From Faecalibacterium prausnitzii (lineage in GTDB: Bacteria > Bacillota > Clostridia > Oscillospirales > Ruminococcaceae), in contig NZ_PRLE01000003.1 of assembly GCF_003287495.1 (NCBI RefSeq), positions 310,001 to 374,000 on the forward strand: 64,000 nucleotides of DNA, in the 5' to 3' direction. The translations under genes were made by a program, and so were the position numbers. Of the stretch, positions 25,967-33,649 are shown piece after piece; the stretch's first letter is position 1; each line of letters begins with the position of its first letter. A model generated the notes under the pieces. That model was not told the DNA's origin and did no database searches. It saw only the letters and a program-made list of their open reading frames with translations.

Positions 25967-26488
25967 TCAGGTTCGTGCTTTTTGCGCCTCGGCGTGCGCC
26001 TTGCCCTCTTCCACGTAGCTTGCGGCGTTGGCGCGGTTGTGCTCCAGCTGCTCCGGGGTGATCTTCTTGATGACCCGGGCGGGGATGCCCACAGCCACGG
26101 AATCGTCCGGGATGACCATGCCCTCCGGCACCAGCGCCCCGGCCCCGATGATGCACCGCTTGCCCACCACGCTGTGGTTGAGCAGGGTGGCATGCATCCC
26201 GATGAGGCTGTCATCGCCCACGGTGCAGCCGTGCACCAGCGCGCAGTGGCCCACGGTGACGTTCCTGCCCAGCAGCACTTTCCCGCCCGCGTCGCAGTGG
26301 AGGACGGCATTGTCCTGGATGTTGGTGTTCTCGCCAATCGTCAGGGTACCGCTGTCGCCCCGGAGCACCGCCCCGTACCAGACCGTCGTGCCCGGCTTGA
26401 GGAGCACGTTGCCCTGCACGGTGGCGTTGTCCGCCACAAAGGCCGCCCCCTCGTCCCGGGGGCTTTTTCCACCAAAGGATAGGATCAT
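25967..26488 (-). CDS. Gamma-carbonic-anhydrase family hexapeptide-repeat protein
   Basis: 173 residues. Left-handed beta-helix repeats (NATVQGNVLL, TVWYGAVLRGDSGTLTIGENTNIQDNAVLH) with the metal-binding histidines in NAVLHCD, VTVGHCALVHGC (two His) as in YrdA/PaaY/CamH proteins. The C-terminal helix is LEHNRANAASYVEEGKAHA. Carbonic anhydrase activity is proven only for some members, so transferase-like or metal-binding roles remain possible. ATG 26488 follows AAAGGTGG. Confidence 0.88.
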   Translation of the reverse strand: MILSFGGKSPRDEGAAFVADNATVQGNVLLKPGTTVWYGAVLRGDSGTLTIGENTNIQDNAVLHCDAGGKVLLGRNVTVGHCALVHGCTVGDDSLIGMHATLLNHSVVGKRCIIGAGALVPEGMVIPDDSVAVGIPARVIKKITPEQLEHNRANAASYVEEGKAHAEAQKART

Positions 26489-26585
26489 TGTGAAAAACCA
26501 CCTTTCTCTTTTTCTTCATTTATGGTATTCTTTTATCAGTTACAGTTCAAGAGGAAGCTGAAAACTTCCGGAGGAGTTTTTTCCC

Positions 26586-27545
26586 ATGCACAAGCATTCC
26601 CTTTTTTGCCGGGCGGCGGCGCTGGTGCTCACCCTTGCCCTGACCGCGGCGCTGGCCCTGCCCGGCTTTGCCGCCGCCTACGCCATGCCCATCCAGACAG
26701 CCTATGACGCGGAGGCAGTCTATCTGTTTGACGCCAGCACGGGGGAGGCCCTTGTAGAGCAGAACCCGGATCAGGTGCGGCCCATTGCCAGCCTGACCAA
26801 GATGATGACCGCCCTGCTGGTACTGGAAAGCGGGGCCGACCTGAACGAGAGCATCCCCATCCCGGACAGCCTGACACCGGAGTTCCAAGCCATCCGGGCC
26901 AACCGGGGCCACACCATCGGCCTGCAGGCCGGGGAGAGCGTCCGCCGCCTCGACATGCTCTACGCCATGCTGGTGCCCAGCGCCAACGACGCGGCCAGCG
27001 TGCTGGCCAGCGACGCCGCCGGGGGAGACCTGGCCGCCTTTGCCGCCCGGATGAACGCCCGGGCCAGCCAGCTGGGCTGTACCAACACCCACTTTACCTG
27101 CCCCCACGGCCTGTACGACAACAACAACTACTCTACCGCCCGGGATCTGGCAAAGATCGCGCTGGCCTGCCACGCCAACGGTACTTACATGCAGGTAGCC
27201 AACACGGTGAGCTACACCCTGCCGGCCACCAATCTCCACCCGGCCCGGAACATCTCATCCACCAACCGGCTGCTCAAGCCGGGCAGTGCGTACTACCGCG
27301 GCTACGCGCAGGGGATGAAAACCGGCTTCACCACCCAGGCGGGCCGCTGCTTTGTCACCTTTGCCAGCCAGAACGGCCGGACTTACGGCCTTGTCATCTT
27401 AGGCTCCAACAGCCAGAATATCTTCCGGGAAGCCGCCGAGCTGTTCGACTGGGCATTCTCAAACCCCGACCTGCAGCCCAAGGCGGCGGCCCCCGAAACC
27501 AAAAAGCACTCGCTCTTCTCGTTCTGGCAGAACCTGCTGGGATGA
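26586..27545 (+). CDS. dacA: D-alanyl-D-alanine carboxypeptidase (S11), first of a tandem pair
   Basis: 319 residues with a signal peptide (FCRAAALVLTLALTAALALPGFA). S11 catalytic motifs: S-x-x-K in ASLTKMMT (Ser69, Lys72), S-x-N in PSANDAAS, K-T-G in MKTGFTTQAG. It trims the terminal D-Ala of peptidoglycan stem peptides outside the membrane. It lacks the C-terminal beta domain and membrane anchor present in the next gene, so it may be released or wall-associated. GGAGGAG precedes the ATG. The two genes are separated by only 25 bases and are clearly duplicates (shared YDMPIQT/YAMPIQT, LTKMMTALL, THFTC/TSFTC, LPATNLH). Confidence 0.93.
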   Translation: MHKHSLFCRAAALVLTLALTAALALPGFAAAYAMPIQTAYDAEAVYLFDASTGEALVEQNPDQVRPIASLTKMMTALLVLESGADLNESIPIPDSLTPEFQAIRANRGHTIGLQAGESVRRLDMLYAMLVPSANDAASVLASDAAGGDLAAFAARMNARASQLGCTNTHFTCPHGLYDNNNYSTARDLAKIALACHANGTYMQVANTVSYTLPATNLHPARNISSTNRLLKPGSAYYRGYAQGMKTGFTTQAGRCFVTFASQNGRTYGLVILGSNSQNIFREAAELFDWAFSNPDLQPKAAAPETKKHSLFSFWQNLLG

Positions 27546-27570
27546 TCTGATTCTTTGGGAGGATATGCTC

Positions 27571-28860
27571 ATGCAAACCACATCACTGTTCCGCCGGGCC
27601 GCCGCGCTGGCCCTGACCCTTGTGCTGGCCGTCTCGGCCTCACTGGCGGGCTTTGCCACCTACGACATGCCCATCCAGACCGTGAGCGATACCGAGTCGG
27701 TCTACCTGTTCAATCTGGACACGGGCAAGCCCATCCTGGACCAGAACGCCGGGCAGTCCCGCTACATTGCCAGCCTGACCAAAATGATGACGGCCCTGCT
27801 CTTTTTGGAGAGCGGCAAGGACCTGAACGAGGAGATCACCATTCCCACCAGCCTGACGCAGGAGTTCAAGGACATCCAGAACGCCAACGGCAGCACCATG
27901 AACCTCCGCATCGGGGAGACGGTGCGCCGCATGGACCTGCTGTACGGCCTGCTGGTGGCCAGCGCCAACGACGCGGCCAGCGTCATCGCCAGCGATGTCT
28001 CCGGCGGCAACCTGCCCGCCTTTGTCTCCATGATGAACCAGAAAGCCCAGGAGCTGGGCTGCACCGGCACCAGCTTTACCTGCGTGCACGGCCTGTATGA
28101 TTACGGCAATGTCTCCACGGCGGAAGACCTGGCCAAGATCGCCTCCGCCTGCTACGCCAACGAGACTTACATGCAGGTGGCCAACACCCAGAGCTACACT
28201 CTGCCCGCCACCAACCTGCATCAGAACGAGCGGGCCATCACCTCCACCAACCTCATGCTCAACCCGGAGTACGCCTATTACCGCGATTACATCCGTGGCA
28301 TGAAGACCGGCTTCACCACGCTGGCGGGCCGCTGCTTTGTCACCTTTGCGGAGAAAGACGGCCACACCTACGGCCTCGTCGTCCTGGGCTCTGACCTCGA
28401 TAACATCTACCGCGAGTGCGCGGAAATCCTCGATTGGGCTTTTGCCAGCTTCTCAGACCGCCAGCTGACCGACACCCAGACGGTGCTGACCACGGTGCCC
28501 CTGACCAAGTGCCGCAGTGAGGAAGCCGTGGAGCTCTACGCCGCCGAGCCTGTCAGCGGCTACGGCCACGCGGACGATCCGATCACTTATTCGTTCGAGG
28601 TGCCGGAAAACGTCTCCGCCACCGTGAAAGACAACGCCGTCATCGGCAGTGCCACCGTCTATCTGGACGGCTACGAGATCGGCACCGTGGACCTCGTGAC
28701 CCATCAGGAATATATCTCGGACTTTCGCACCGACCTCAAAACCACGCTGGAGCTTCTGGCGGCCCTCATCCTCATCTTAGCCGTCCTCAGCTTCGCCACC
28801 ATGGTCATGGGTGGAGGCTCGCTGAACCTCAGCCGCCGCCGCAAGACCCGCAGAAGATAA
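27571..28860 (+). CDS. dacA: D-alanyl-D-alanine carboxypeptidase (S11), membrane-anchored, second of a tandem pair
   Basis: 429 residues from ATG 27571, eight bases after GGGAGG; the in-frame ATG at 27565 is too close. Signal peptide, then S-x-x-K in ASLTKMMT, S-x-N in ASANDAAS, K-T-G in MKTGFTTLAG. After the catalytic domain there is a PBP5 C-terminal-like beta region (about 300-385) and a C-terminal hydrophobic helix (LELLAALILILAVLSFATMVM) ending in the basic RRRKTRRR, which would hold the enzyme at the membrane. The pair probably transcribes together and ends at the terminator at 28880. Confidence 0.93.
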   Translation: MQTTSLFRRAAALALTLVLAVSASLAGFATYDMPIQTVSDTESVYLFNLDTGKPILDQNAGQSRYIASLTKMMTALLFLESGKDLNEEITIPTSLTQEFKDIQNANGSTMNLRIGETVRRMDLLYGLLVASANDAASVIASDVSGGNLPAFVSMMNQKAQELGCTGTSFTCVHGLYDYGNVSTAEDLAKIASACYANETYMQVANTQSYTLPATNLHQNERAITSTNLMLNPEYAYYRDYIRGMKTGFTTLAGRCFVTFAEKDGHTYGLVVLGSDLDNIYRECAEILDWAFASFSDRQLTDTQTVLTTVPLTKCRSEEAVELYAAEPVSGYGHADDPITYSFEVPENVSATVKDNAVIGSATVYLDGYEIGTVDLVTHQEYISDFRTDLKTTLELLAALILILAVLSFATMVMGGGSLNLSRRRKTRRR

Positions 28861-28879
28861 TTTCTTTGATACAGCAAAA

Positions 28880-28909
28880 GCTGCCGCAGAAAAACGCGGC
28901 AGCTTTTTT
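28880..28909 (+). terminator. Terminator between dacA pair and holB
   Basis: GCTGCCGC/GCGGCAGC stem with an A-rich loop, then seven Ts; A-rich on the left, so also usable by convergent holB. Confidence 0.88.
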
Positions 28910-28915
28910 GATTTT

Positions 28916-29881
28916 TCAGAGCGTCCGGAACTTTGCGGCCAGCACCGACAGCGTGATCTTGGGGTTCACCTGCGTGGACAGATGCCAGATGGCCGTATCC
29001 GCCAATCCAAGGGCCTTACGGGCCGTTTCGCCCTGCACCGGGGAATGTTTGCTGCCCTGCACGCCGGCGGCCGCGGCGGCCCGGAAATCGGCCAGCAGGG
29101 CGGTGGCACCAGCCTTGTCTTTTTCGTATCCCGCCAGCAGCACGGCGGCGGCATAGCTGTCCCGGGCCTGTGCGGCCTTTGCCAGGGTCAGCGCCTGCTC
29201 CACCAGGGCCCGGCGGTCTTCGTCCCGGGCCGCCGCAAGCACCGTGCCAATGTGGCCGTCAAACAGCTCGCTGTAGAGGGCGGCGTCCTTTTTCTCCACG
29301 CCCCGCGCGGTGCAGTAGCGGGCACAGGCCTCCGGGGAGACCGGGGCCACCGCAAAGCTGATGCAGCGGCTCCGGATGGTGGGCAGCACGCCTGCCAGCG
29401 AATCTGCCGTCATGATAAAAAGCACGCCCTCGGGCGGCTCCTCCATCACCTTGAGCAGGGCGTTGGCCGATTCCTCATTCATCCGCTCCACATGGTAGAG
29501 CAGGACGGCACGGCCCTCCGCCGAGAGGCTGGTGTTGAAGATCTCGGTCCGCATGGCCTTGACCTGGCTGACGAGATACCGCCCGCCGGAGCCCATGCCC
29601 GTAATGGAAATGGCCTCCCGGACGATGCCTGTCTCCACCCGGCCGCTGTCACGGTCGCCGGGCTTGCCCACGGCGCGGCAGCACTCGCCCCGCAGCAGGG
29701 CCTCGGCAGGCGCTCCGCCTGCGGGGTAGAGGTAATCGGCCGCCACGCAGCGGGCCGCAAAGCCCGCGCCCAGCCCCTCTTCGCCCACCAGCAGGAGGCT
29801 GTGGGTCATCCGGCGGCTGTCCAGCATCATGCGGACGCTCTTTTTCAGCTCCGCGTTGCCCTCGATCCGGTCGATCATCAT
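28916..29881 (-). CDS. holB: DNA polymerase III delta-prime subunit
   Basis: 321 residues. Clamp-loader ATPase-like fold: LLLVGEEGLGAGFAAR at the P-loop position, YHVERMNEESANALLKVMEEPPEGVLFIMTAD and PTIRSRC, the SRC motif of delta-prime. The P-loop lacks the GKT/S lysine and the zinc-binding cysteine set is reduced, fitting a non-hydrolysing stator. The ATG overlaps the stop codon of the rhomboid-like gene (ATGATG/TGA), implying coupling. Frames open further upstream are shadows of that gene. Confidence 0.88.
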   Translation of the reverse strand: MMIDRIEGNAELKKSVRMMLDSRRMTHSLLLVGEEGLGAGFAARCVAADYLYPAGGAPAEALLRGECCRAVGKPGDRDSGRVETGIVREAISITGMGSGGRYLVSQVKAMRTEIFNTSLSAEGRAVLLYHVERMNEESANALLKVMEEPPEGVLFIMTADSLAGVLPTIRSRCISFAVAPVSPEACARYCTARGVEKKDAALYSELFDGHIGTVLAAARDEDRRALVEQALTLAKAAQARDSYAAAVLLAGYEKDKAGATALLADFRAAAAAGVQGSKHSPVQGETARKALGLADTAIWHLSTQVNPKITLSVLAAKFRTL

Positions 29882-30516
29882 CGTCTGTTTTTCCTCTTCC
29901 ACTGCTCCCGGCGGATCCATGCCCGGACACTGCGGGCAGCCTGCGGGCCAAAGAACGCCGCAAAGCCCACCATGCAGAGCAGATAATTCAGCTTGCCCAG
30001 CGGGGCAGCCGTCAGGAAGCTGAACACCCAGAGCGCCGCCGCGAACAGGCCAAAATACTTCACCCGCACCGGGATGACGAAAAAGAGCAGCACCTGCACC
30101 TCCGGGTAGAGCATGGCAAAGGCCAGCAGGAGAGAGAGGGAGAGACAGTAGGTGTCTGCCCAACCCGTGCACAGGCAGGCCAGCACCGCCCCCAGCATCC
30201 CCAGCAGGAGATAGAGGTTAAAGCGGAAATCGCCCCACTCTTTTTCCAGTGCCGTGCCGATGAACCAGGTGAAGTAGATGCCCAAAACCACGCTCAGCGG
30301 CCCGCCGCCCGAGAACGGCACAAACATAAACGTGATGACCCGCCAGATCTGGCCCGCCAGCAGAGCGCCACGGTCCAGATTGAGGTAGAACGAAATATAC
30401 TGGTTGACAAACAGCTCCACTGCATAGACCAGGATCTGACCGCCGATCAGAATGGAGATCAGGTTGGGGATGCAATAGCGGCCAAATTTCCGCTCCAGCT
30501 TGGTGATCCAGTTCAT
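29878..30516 (-). CDS. Rhomboid-like polytopic membrane protein
   Basis: 212 residues, about six membrane segments, starting at ATG 30516 after GGAGG. IWRVITFMFVPFS and GTALEKEWGDFRFNLYLL match the L1 and TM2 regions of rhomboids, but at the site of the catalytic G-x-S-G the sequence reads GMLGAVLACL with no serine, and no catalytic His is apparent. It is therefore probably an inactive pseudoprotease or Derlin-like protein. Translationally coupled to holB. Confidence 0.7.
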   Translation of the reverse strand: MNWITKLERKFGRYCIPNLISILIGGQILVYAVELFVNQYISFYLNLDRGALLAGQIWRVITFMFVPFSGGGPLSVVLGIYFTWFIGTALEKEWGDFRFNLYLLLGMLGAVLACLCTGWADTYCLSLSLLLAFAMLYPEVQVLLFFVIPVRVKYFGLFAAALWVFSFLTAAPLGKLNYLLCMVGFAAFFGPQAARSVRAWIRREQWKRKNRR

Positions 30517-30695
30517 AGGCAAACGCCTCCGTGTTTTAAATTTTGCGGCCCGTTTTCTGAGAGCCTTTCTGCACACCATTGTATCATGTTTGCCCACGCC
30601 ATTCAAGAAAATCCCTGCGAGAGTTTGCGGCAGAGAACGGCCCTGCCGCCCGTTTCTTTCCCGCGTTTTATCCCCACTGGAATCATCTTTTAACT

Positions 30696-30780
30696 TTTTC
30701 CACCGGGTTTTCCACTGGATTTGTGAAAAAGAAGCGGGGTTTCCCACAGTGTTTTCCACTTTTTCCACCGAGTTTTCCAC
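30696..30780. repeat. Cluster of TTTTCCAC (DnaA-box-like) octamers
   Basis: Five direct copies of TTTTCCAC (30696, 30708, 30752, 30761, 30773) plus TTTCCCAC at 30740 lie in 85 bases; another copy is at 30964. They differ from the DnaA box TTATCCACA at one or two bases and match motifs around dnaA. The surrounding gene-free stretch 30517-31027 holds no recognised gene. Confidence 0.5.
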
Positions 30781-31027
30781 CGTTTTGGAAGCGTTCCGTT
30801 ATACCTGTTGTATTCTTCCAGGCGGATGCTGGAAGCTTTTGGGGAGAAATGGAGGGATTTTTTCTTTTTTCCAAAAGAAAGTCGAGGGCAAAAATTTATT
30901 TTTCGAGGCTTTCCGCACCGGGGTGTTTTCAGCCTCTCCAATCTGGAATTTTTGAGGCGGCAGTTTTCCACAGGGAAGAAAAGCAAAAACGTCCTGTTGA
31001 AAAGAGAGGGAAAACTCCGGTTTTACC

Positions 31028-31069
31028 AAAAAAAAGAAGCTTCGATGAACCCCACCGAAGCTTCTTTTT
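31028..31069 (-). terminator. Terminator of mgtE
   Basis: GAAGCTTCG/CGAAGCTTC stem with T runs on both sides. Confidence 0.88.
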
Positions 31070-31074
31070 GAGAA

Positions 31075-32646
31075 TCACATCATATTCCTGAACACCAGCT
31101 GTGCGATCTGGAAATACAGGATCAAACTGCACGCATCCACGATGGTGGTGATGAACGGCGTTGCCATAATGGCCGGGTCAGCACCCAGCTTCTTGGCGGC
31201 CAGCGGCAGCATACCGCCCACCAGCTTTGCCAGGATGACGCTGAAGAACAGCGACACGCTGACCACAACGGCATAGCCAAGGACATTCTCGTACTGCCCG
31301 GCGTACAGGAACGTGTACATCAGGTAGATGCGCAGGCCGTTCACGATGCCCAGCACGGCGCCCACAATGGCGGAAACACGCATCTCCTTGCCCAGCACAC
31401 GGAGAAAATCGCTGGGCTCCACTTCGCCCAGCGCCAGTCCGCGGACCATCAGGGTGCTGATCTGGTTGCCGCAGTTGCCGGCGGTGTCCATCAGCATGGG
31501 CATGAACGAGACCAACAGGGGCAGACTGACGAATGCTTCCTCATAATGGGTGGTGACCATGCCGGTAAAGGTTGCCGAAAGCATCAAAATCAGCAGCCAG
31601 GGGATACGCTGCTTGGCGTGGGTCCAGACGCTGGTACCAAAATAAGTCGTGGCATCGTCGTCCGGCAGAATAGCCGCCATCTTCTGCATATCCTCGGTGG
31701 ACTCGTCGGTCAGGACATCGATTGCATCGTCGATGGTGATGATACCCACGAACATCCCCTCGTTGTCCACAACGGGCATGGCGGTAAAGTCGTAGCGCTG
31801 CATCTCACGGGCCACATACTCCTGGTCATCCGTGACTTTCACCGTGACCACGTTGTCGTCCATGATCTCGGTCACCGGGGTTTTGGGTTCTGCCAGCAGC
31901 AGGCTGCGGGCAGACACAACGCCCAGCAGACGGTTCCGCTCGACGACATAGCAGGTGTAAACGGTCTCGGCGCTCTCGCCCTGGGTGCGGATGGCTCCAA
32001 AGGCGTCGTTCACGGTCATATCCTTGCGCAGGCGGACATATTCCGGCGTCATCAGGCTGCCGGCGGAGCTCTCGGGGTAGTTCAGCAGCTTGTTCAGGCT
32101 CTCACGGGTCTGCTTGGAGGATTTCTCCAGCACCCGCTTGACCACGCCGGCCGGCATATCTTCCAGCAGGTCCGCGGCATCGTCCAGGCTCATCTCTTCA
32201 ATGGCGCTGACCAGTTCCACATCCGAGAAGGCGTTGACCAGATCGTCACGGGCCTCATCGGACATATAGGCGAACGCCTCGGTCGCCACCTCTTTTTTCA
32301 GCAGGCGGAACACCACCAGACGGTTGTTCTCATCCAGCTCTTCCAGCAGTTCTGCCAGGTCGGCGGGCTGCTCTTCCTCCGTCACTTCGCGCAGCTTGAC
32401 GTACTGCTTTTTCACCAGCAGCTTGAGCAGGCGGCTCTTGGTCAGCATCTCGGGGTCAGCCTTGACCTCCTCGTCGTTGGCCTCCTCTTTTTCCGCCTCC
32501 CGGATGTCCTGCTTGAGGTCTTCGGTGGCCTCTTCGTTCAGGTCTTCGGCCAGCTTCTGGCGCACCTCCGCGGGGATATCCGCGGGCAGCTCCTGCACCG
32601 GGAGGGATGCTTCCCCCTCCGGAACCGCTTTTTTCTTTTCTTCCAT
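31075..32646 (-). CDS. mgtE: Magnesium transporter MgtE
   Basis: 523 residues. Acidic N-terminal linker (1-70), MgtE N domain (superhelical; LAELLEELDENNRLVVFRLL to LLEDMPAGVVKRVLE), two CBS domains (MTPEYVRLRKDMTV; MDDNVVTVKVTDDQEY, TAMPVVDNEGMFVGIITIDD) and a C-terminal membrane domain with PLLVSFMPMLMDTAGNCGNQ, the selectivity region. The N and CBS domains sense Mg2+ and close the channel. GGAGGAG precedes ATG 32646. A 280-base leader with inverted repeats separates the gene from its promoter. Confidence 0.95.
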   Translation of the reverse strand: MEEKKKAVPEGEASLPVQELPADIPAEVRQKLAEDLNEEATEDLKQDIREAEKEEANDEEVKADPEMLTKSRLLKLLVKKQYVKLREVTEEEQPADLAELLEELDENNRLVVFRLLKKEVATEAFAYMSDEARDDLVNAFSDVELVSAIEEMSLDDAADLLEDMPAGVVKRVLEKSSKQTRESLNKLLNYPESSAGSLMTPEYVRLRKDMTVNDAFGAIRTQGESAETVYTCYVVERNRLLGVVSARSLLLAEPKTPVTEIMDDNVVTVKVTDDQEYVAREMQRYDFTAMPVVDNEGMFVGIITIDDAIDVLTDESTEDMQKMAAILPDDDATTYFGTSVWTHAKQRIPWLLILMLSATFTGMVTTHYEEAFVSLPLLVSFMPMLMDTAGNCGNQISTLMVRGLALGEVEPSDFLRVLGKEMRVSAIVGAVLGIVNGLRIYLMYTFLYAGQYENVLGYAVVVSVSLFFSVILAKLVGGMLPLAAKKLGADPAIMATPFITTIVDACSLILYFQIAQLVFRNMM

Positions 32647-32926
32647 GTTTGCTCCTCCTCTCGTGTTCCAAGGCTGGGGAGGATGCAGCAAACCGCATCA
32701 CAAAAGCGCCGCTCTGGTGCACTGCCGCGCGTAAAAACACGGATCATGCGCACAAAGCCGCGCCCTTTTGCTCCGGAAGCTTCCGCTTACACGGGGTTCC
32801 GGCCCAAAAAGGCGAACGCAGCTGTTTTTGTTCTCCGATCTGCCGCATCGTTCCATCGTCTTCGACTATGATCCGGGTCCATTGTTCTGCGTTCACCTCC
32901 TGGGGCTGCTAAAAAACTTAACTTAC
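32647..32926 (-). promoter_or_regulatory. Long structured 5' leader of mgtE, candidate cis-regulatory RNA
   Basis: Within the leader GTGAACGCAG (32887-32896) pairs with CTGCGTTCGC (32812-32821); nested inside are CCGGATC/GATCGG and a hairpin CATAGTC-GAA-GACGATG (32854-32870). Later a CGGAAGCTTCCG palindrome occurs. It does not fit the M-box consensus known to me. A 31-codon frame (32787-32882) starting MDPDHSRRRW lies inside, 13 bases after AGGAGG; a leader peptide is possible. Confidence 0.45.
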
Positions 32927-32932
32927 AGATTT

Positions 32933-32961
32933 ATTATAGCGCCGTAAAAAAGCAGGGTCAA
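32933..32961 (-). promoter_or_regulatory. Promoter of mgtE
   Basis: Minus strand TTGACC (32956-32961), 17-base spacer, TATAAT (32933-32938). Confidence 0.7.
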
Positions 32962-33000
32962 CCCTAAAAGCGCCGAATTATAAAACGGAAATCCTGTACC

Positions 33001-33120
33001 AAAAAGCAAAACGCCCTTTCCAGCGCTTGCGGTACACTGGAAAAGGCGTTCTGTTTTTGGATATTGCCTTGGTGAGGAGGAATCATGTACAAGGAATCGG
33101 TTGCGGCCCCGGTTCCTTAT
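33001..33120 (-). ncRNA. Candidate small RNA, copy 2
   Basis: About 120 bases read leftward from just after TATACT (33127-33132). 5' hairpin AAGGAACCGG/CCGATTCCTT with loop GGCCGCAA, linker CATGATTCCTCCTCAC, second hairpin (stem ACGCC..TTCCA, loop containing TACCGCAAG) and a TTTTGCTTTTT tail. Aligns along its full length with copy 1; stems differ by paired changes while loops, linker and -10 are retained. Sits between the mgtE promoter and the nifJ side, convergent with nothing. Confidence 0.65.
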
Positions 33121-33132
33121 GACAGCAGTATA

Positions 33133-33649
33133 GCAGGTTTCACATTTGATTTCATGAAGAAGCTATGAAAAAACTGTAAAAAGCGTCTTGCACACTATTT
33201 TTCACATTTTTATCGCATTTTCGCACAAAAATACGCCCCATTCACTGTTGCCAGTGGATGGGGCGCTAAAAACGCAATTGTTTTTACTGCGGCAAGATGC
33301 CTGTTTTCACAGGTCTTATGCAGCAGGCGGAACAAGGTATCTGCAAGCAGACCTTATGCTCCTGACACACGCGGGGTGTGCTTTCAAGGACCCTCGCGGG
33401 CGCTTTGGTATTTCAGACATCCTGCCCTGCACCCTGTTCGCGTACAGCGTGCAGGCGGATGGTTTGAAATCAGATGCTTTGCGACGAACAAAGCGTGCTC
33501 GAGTTTGTACTCAAAATCAAAAGCCGTTTATGCTCAGAGGTTCACAGTTTCGCACTGCTGCGTTGCGCAGTAACCGCCAGTACGGAGCCGCCGCCTTTCG
33601 GACTGAGGGGCCGCTGCAAAAGCTTTGAGCAGGCAGTCCGGCAGAAAGA
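33133..33649. other. Gene-poor stretch downstream of nifJ
   Basis: About 500 bases with only short frames that lack start sites and family resemblance. Local inverted repeats (CAGTGGATGGGGCGC, AGGACCCTCGCGGGCGC area) are weak. No terminator for nifJ is obvious. It may be decayed mobile or coding DNA. Confidence 0.4.

Noticed and set aside
30500-31091. Frames over the TTTTCCAC cluster (rich in Phe, Ser, Pro)
   Set aside because: Composition is a by-product of TTTTCCAC repeats; no start site or homology-like features.
32647-32926. M-box (ykoK) magnesium riboswitch in the mgtE leader
   Set aside because: The conserved GTTAGGTGAGGCTCC and GCTGCTGCCCA-type blocks are absent.
33188-33628. Overlapping frames of 65-146 codons in the stretch before nifJ
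   Set aside because: No ribosome-binding sites, cysteine/serine/arginine-rich composition and no family resemblance; three overlapping frames at once indicate low-information sequence.
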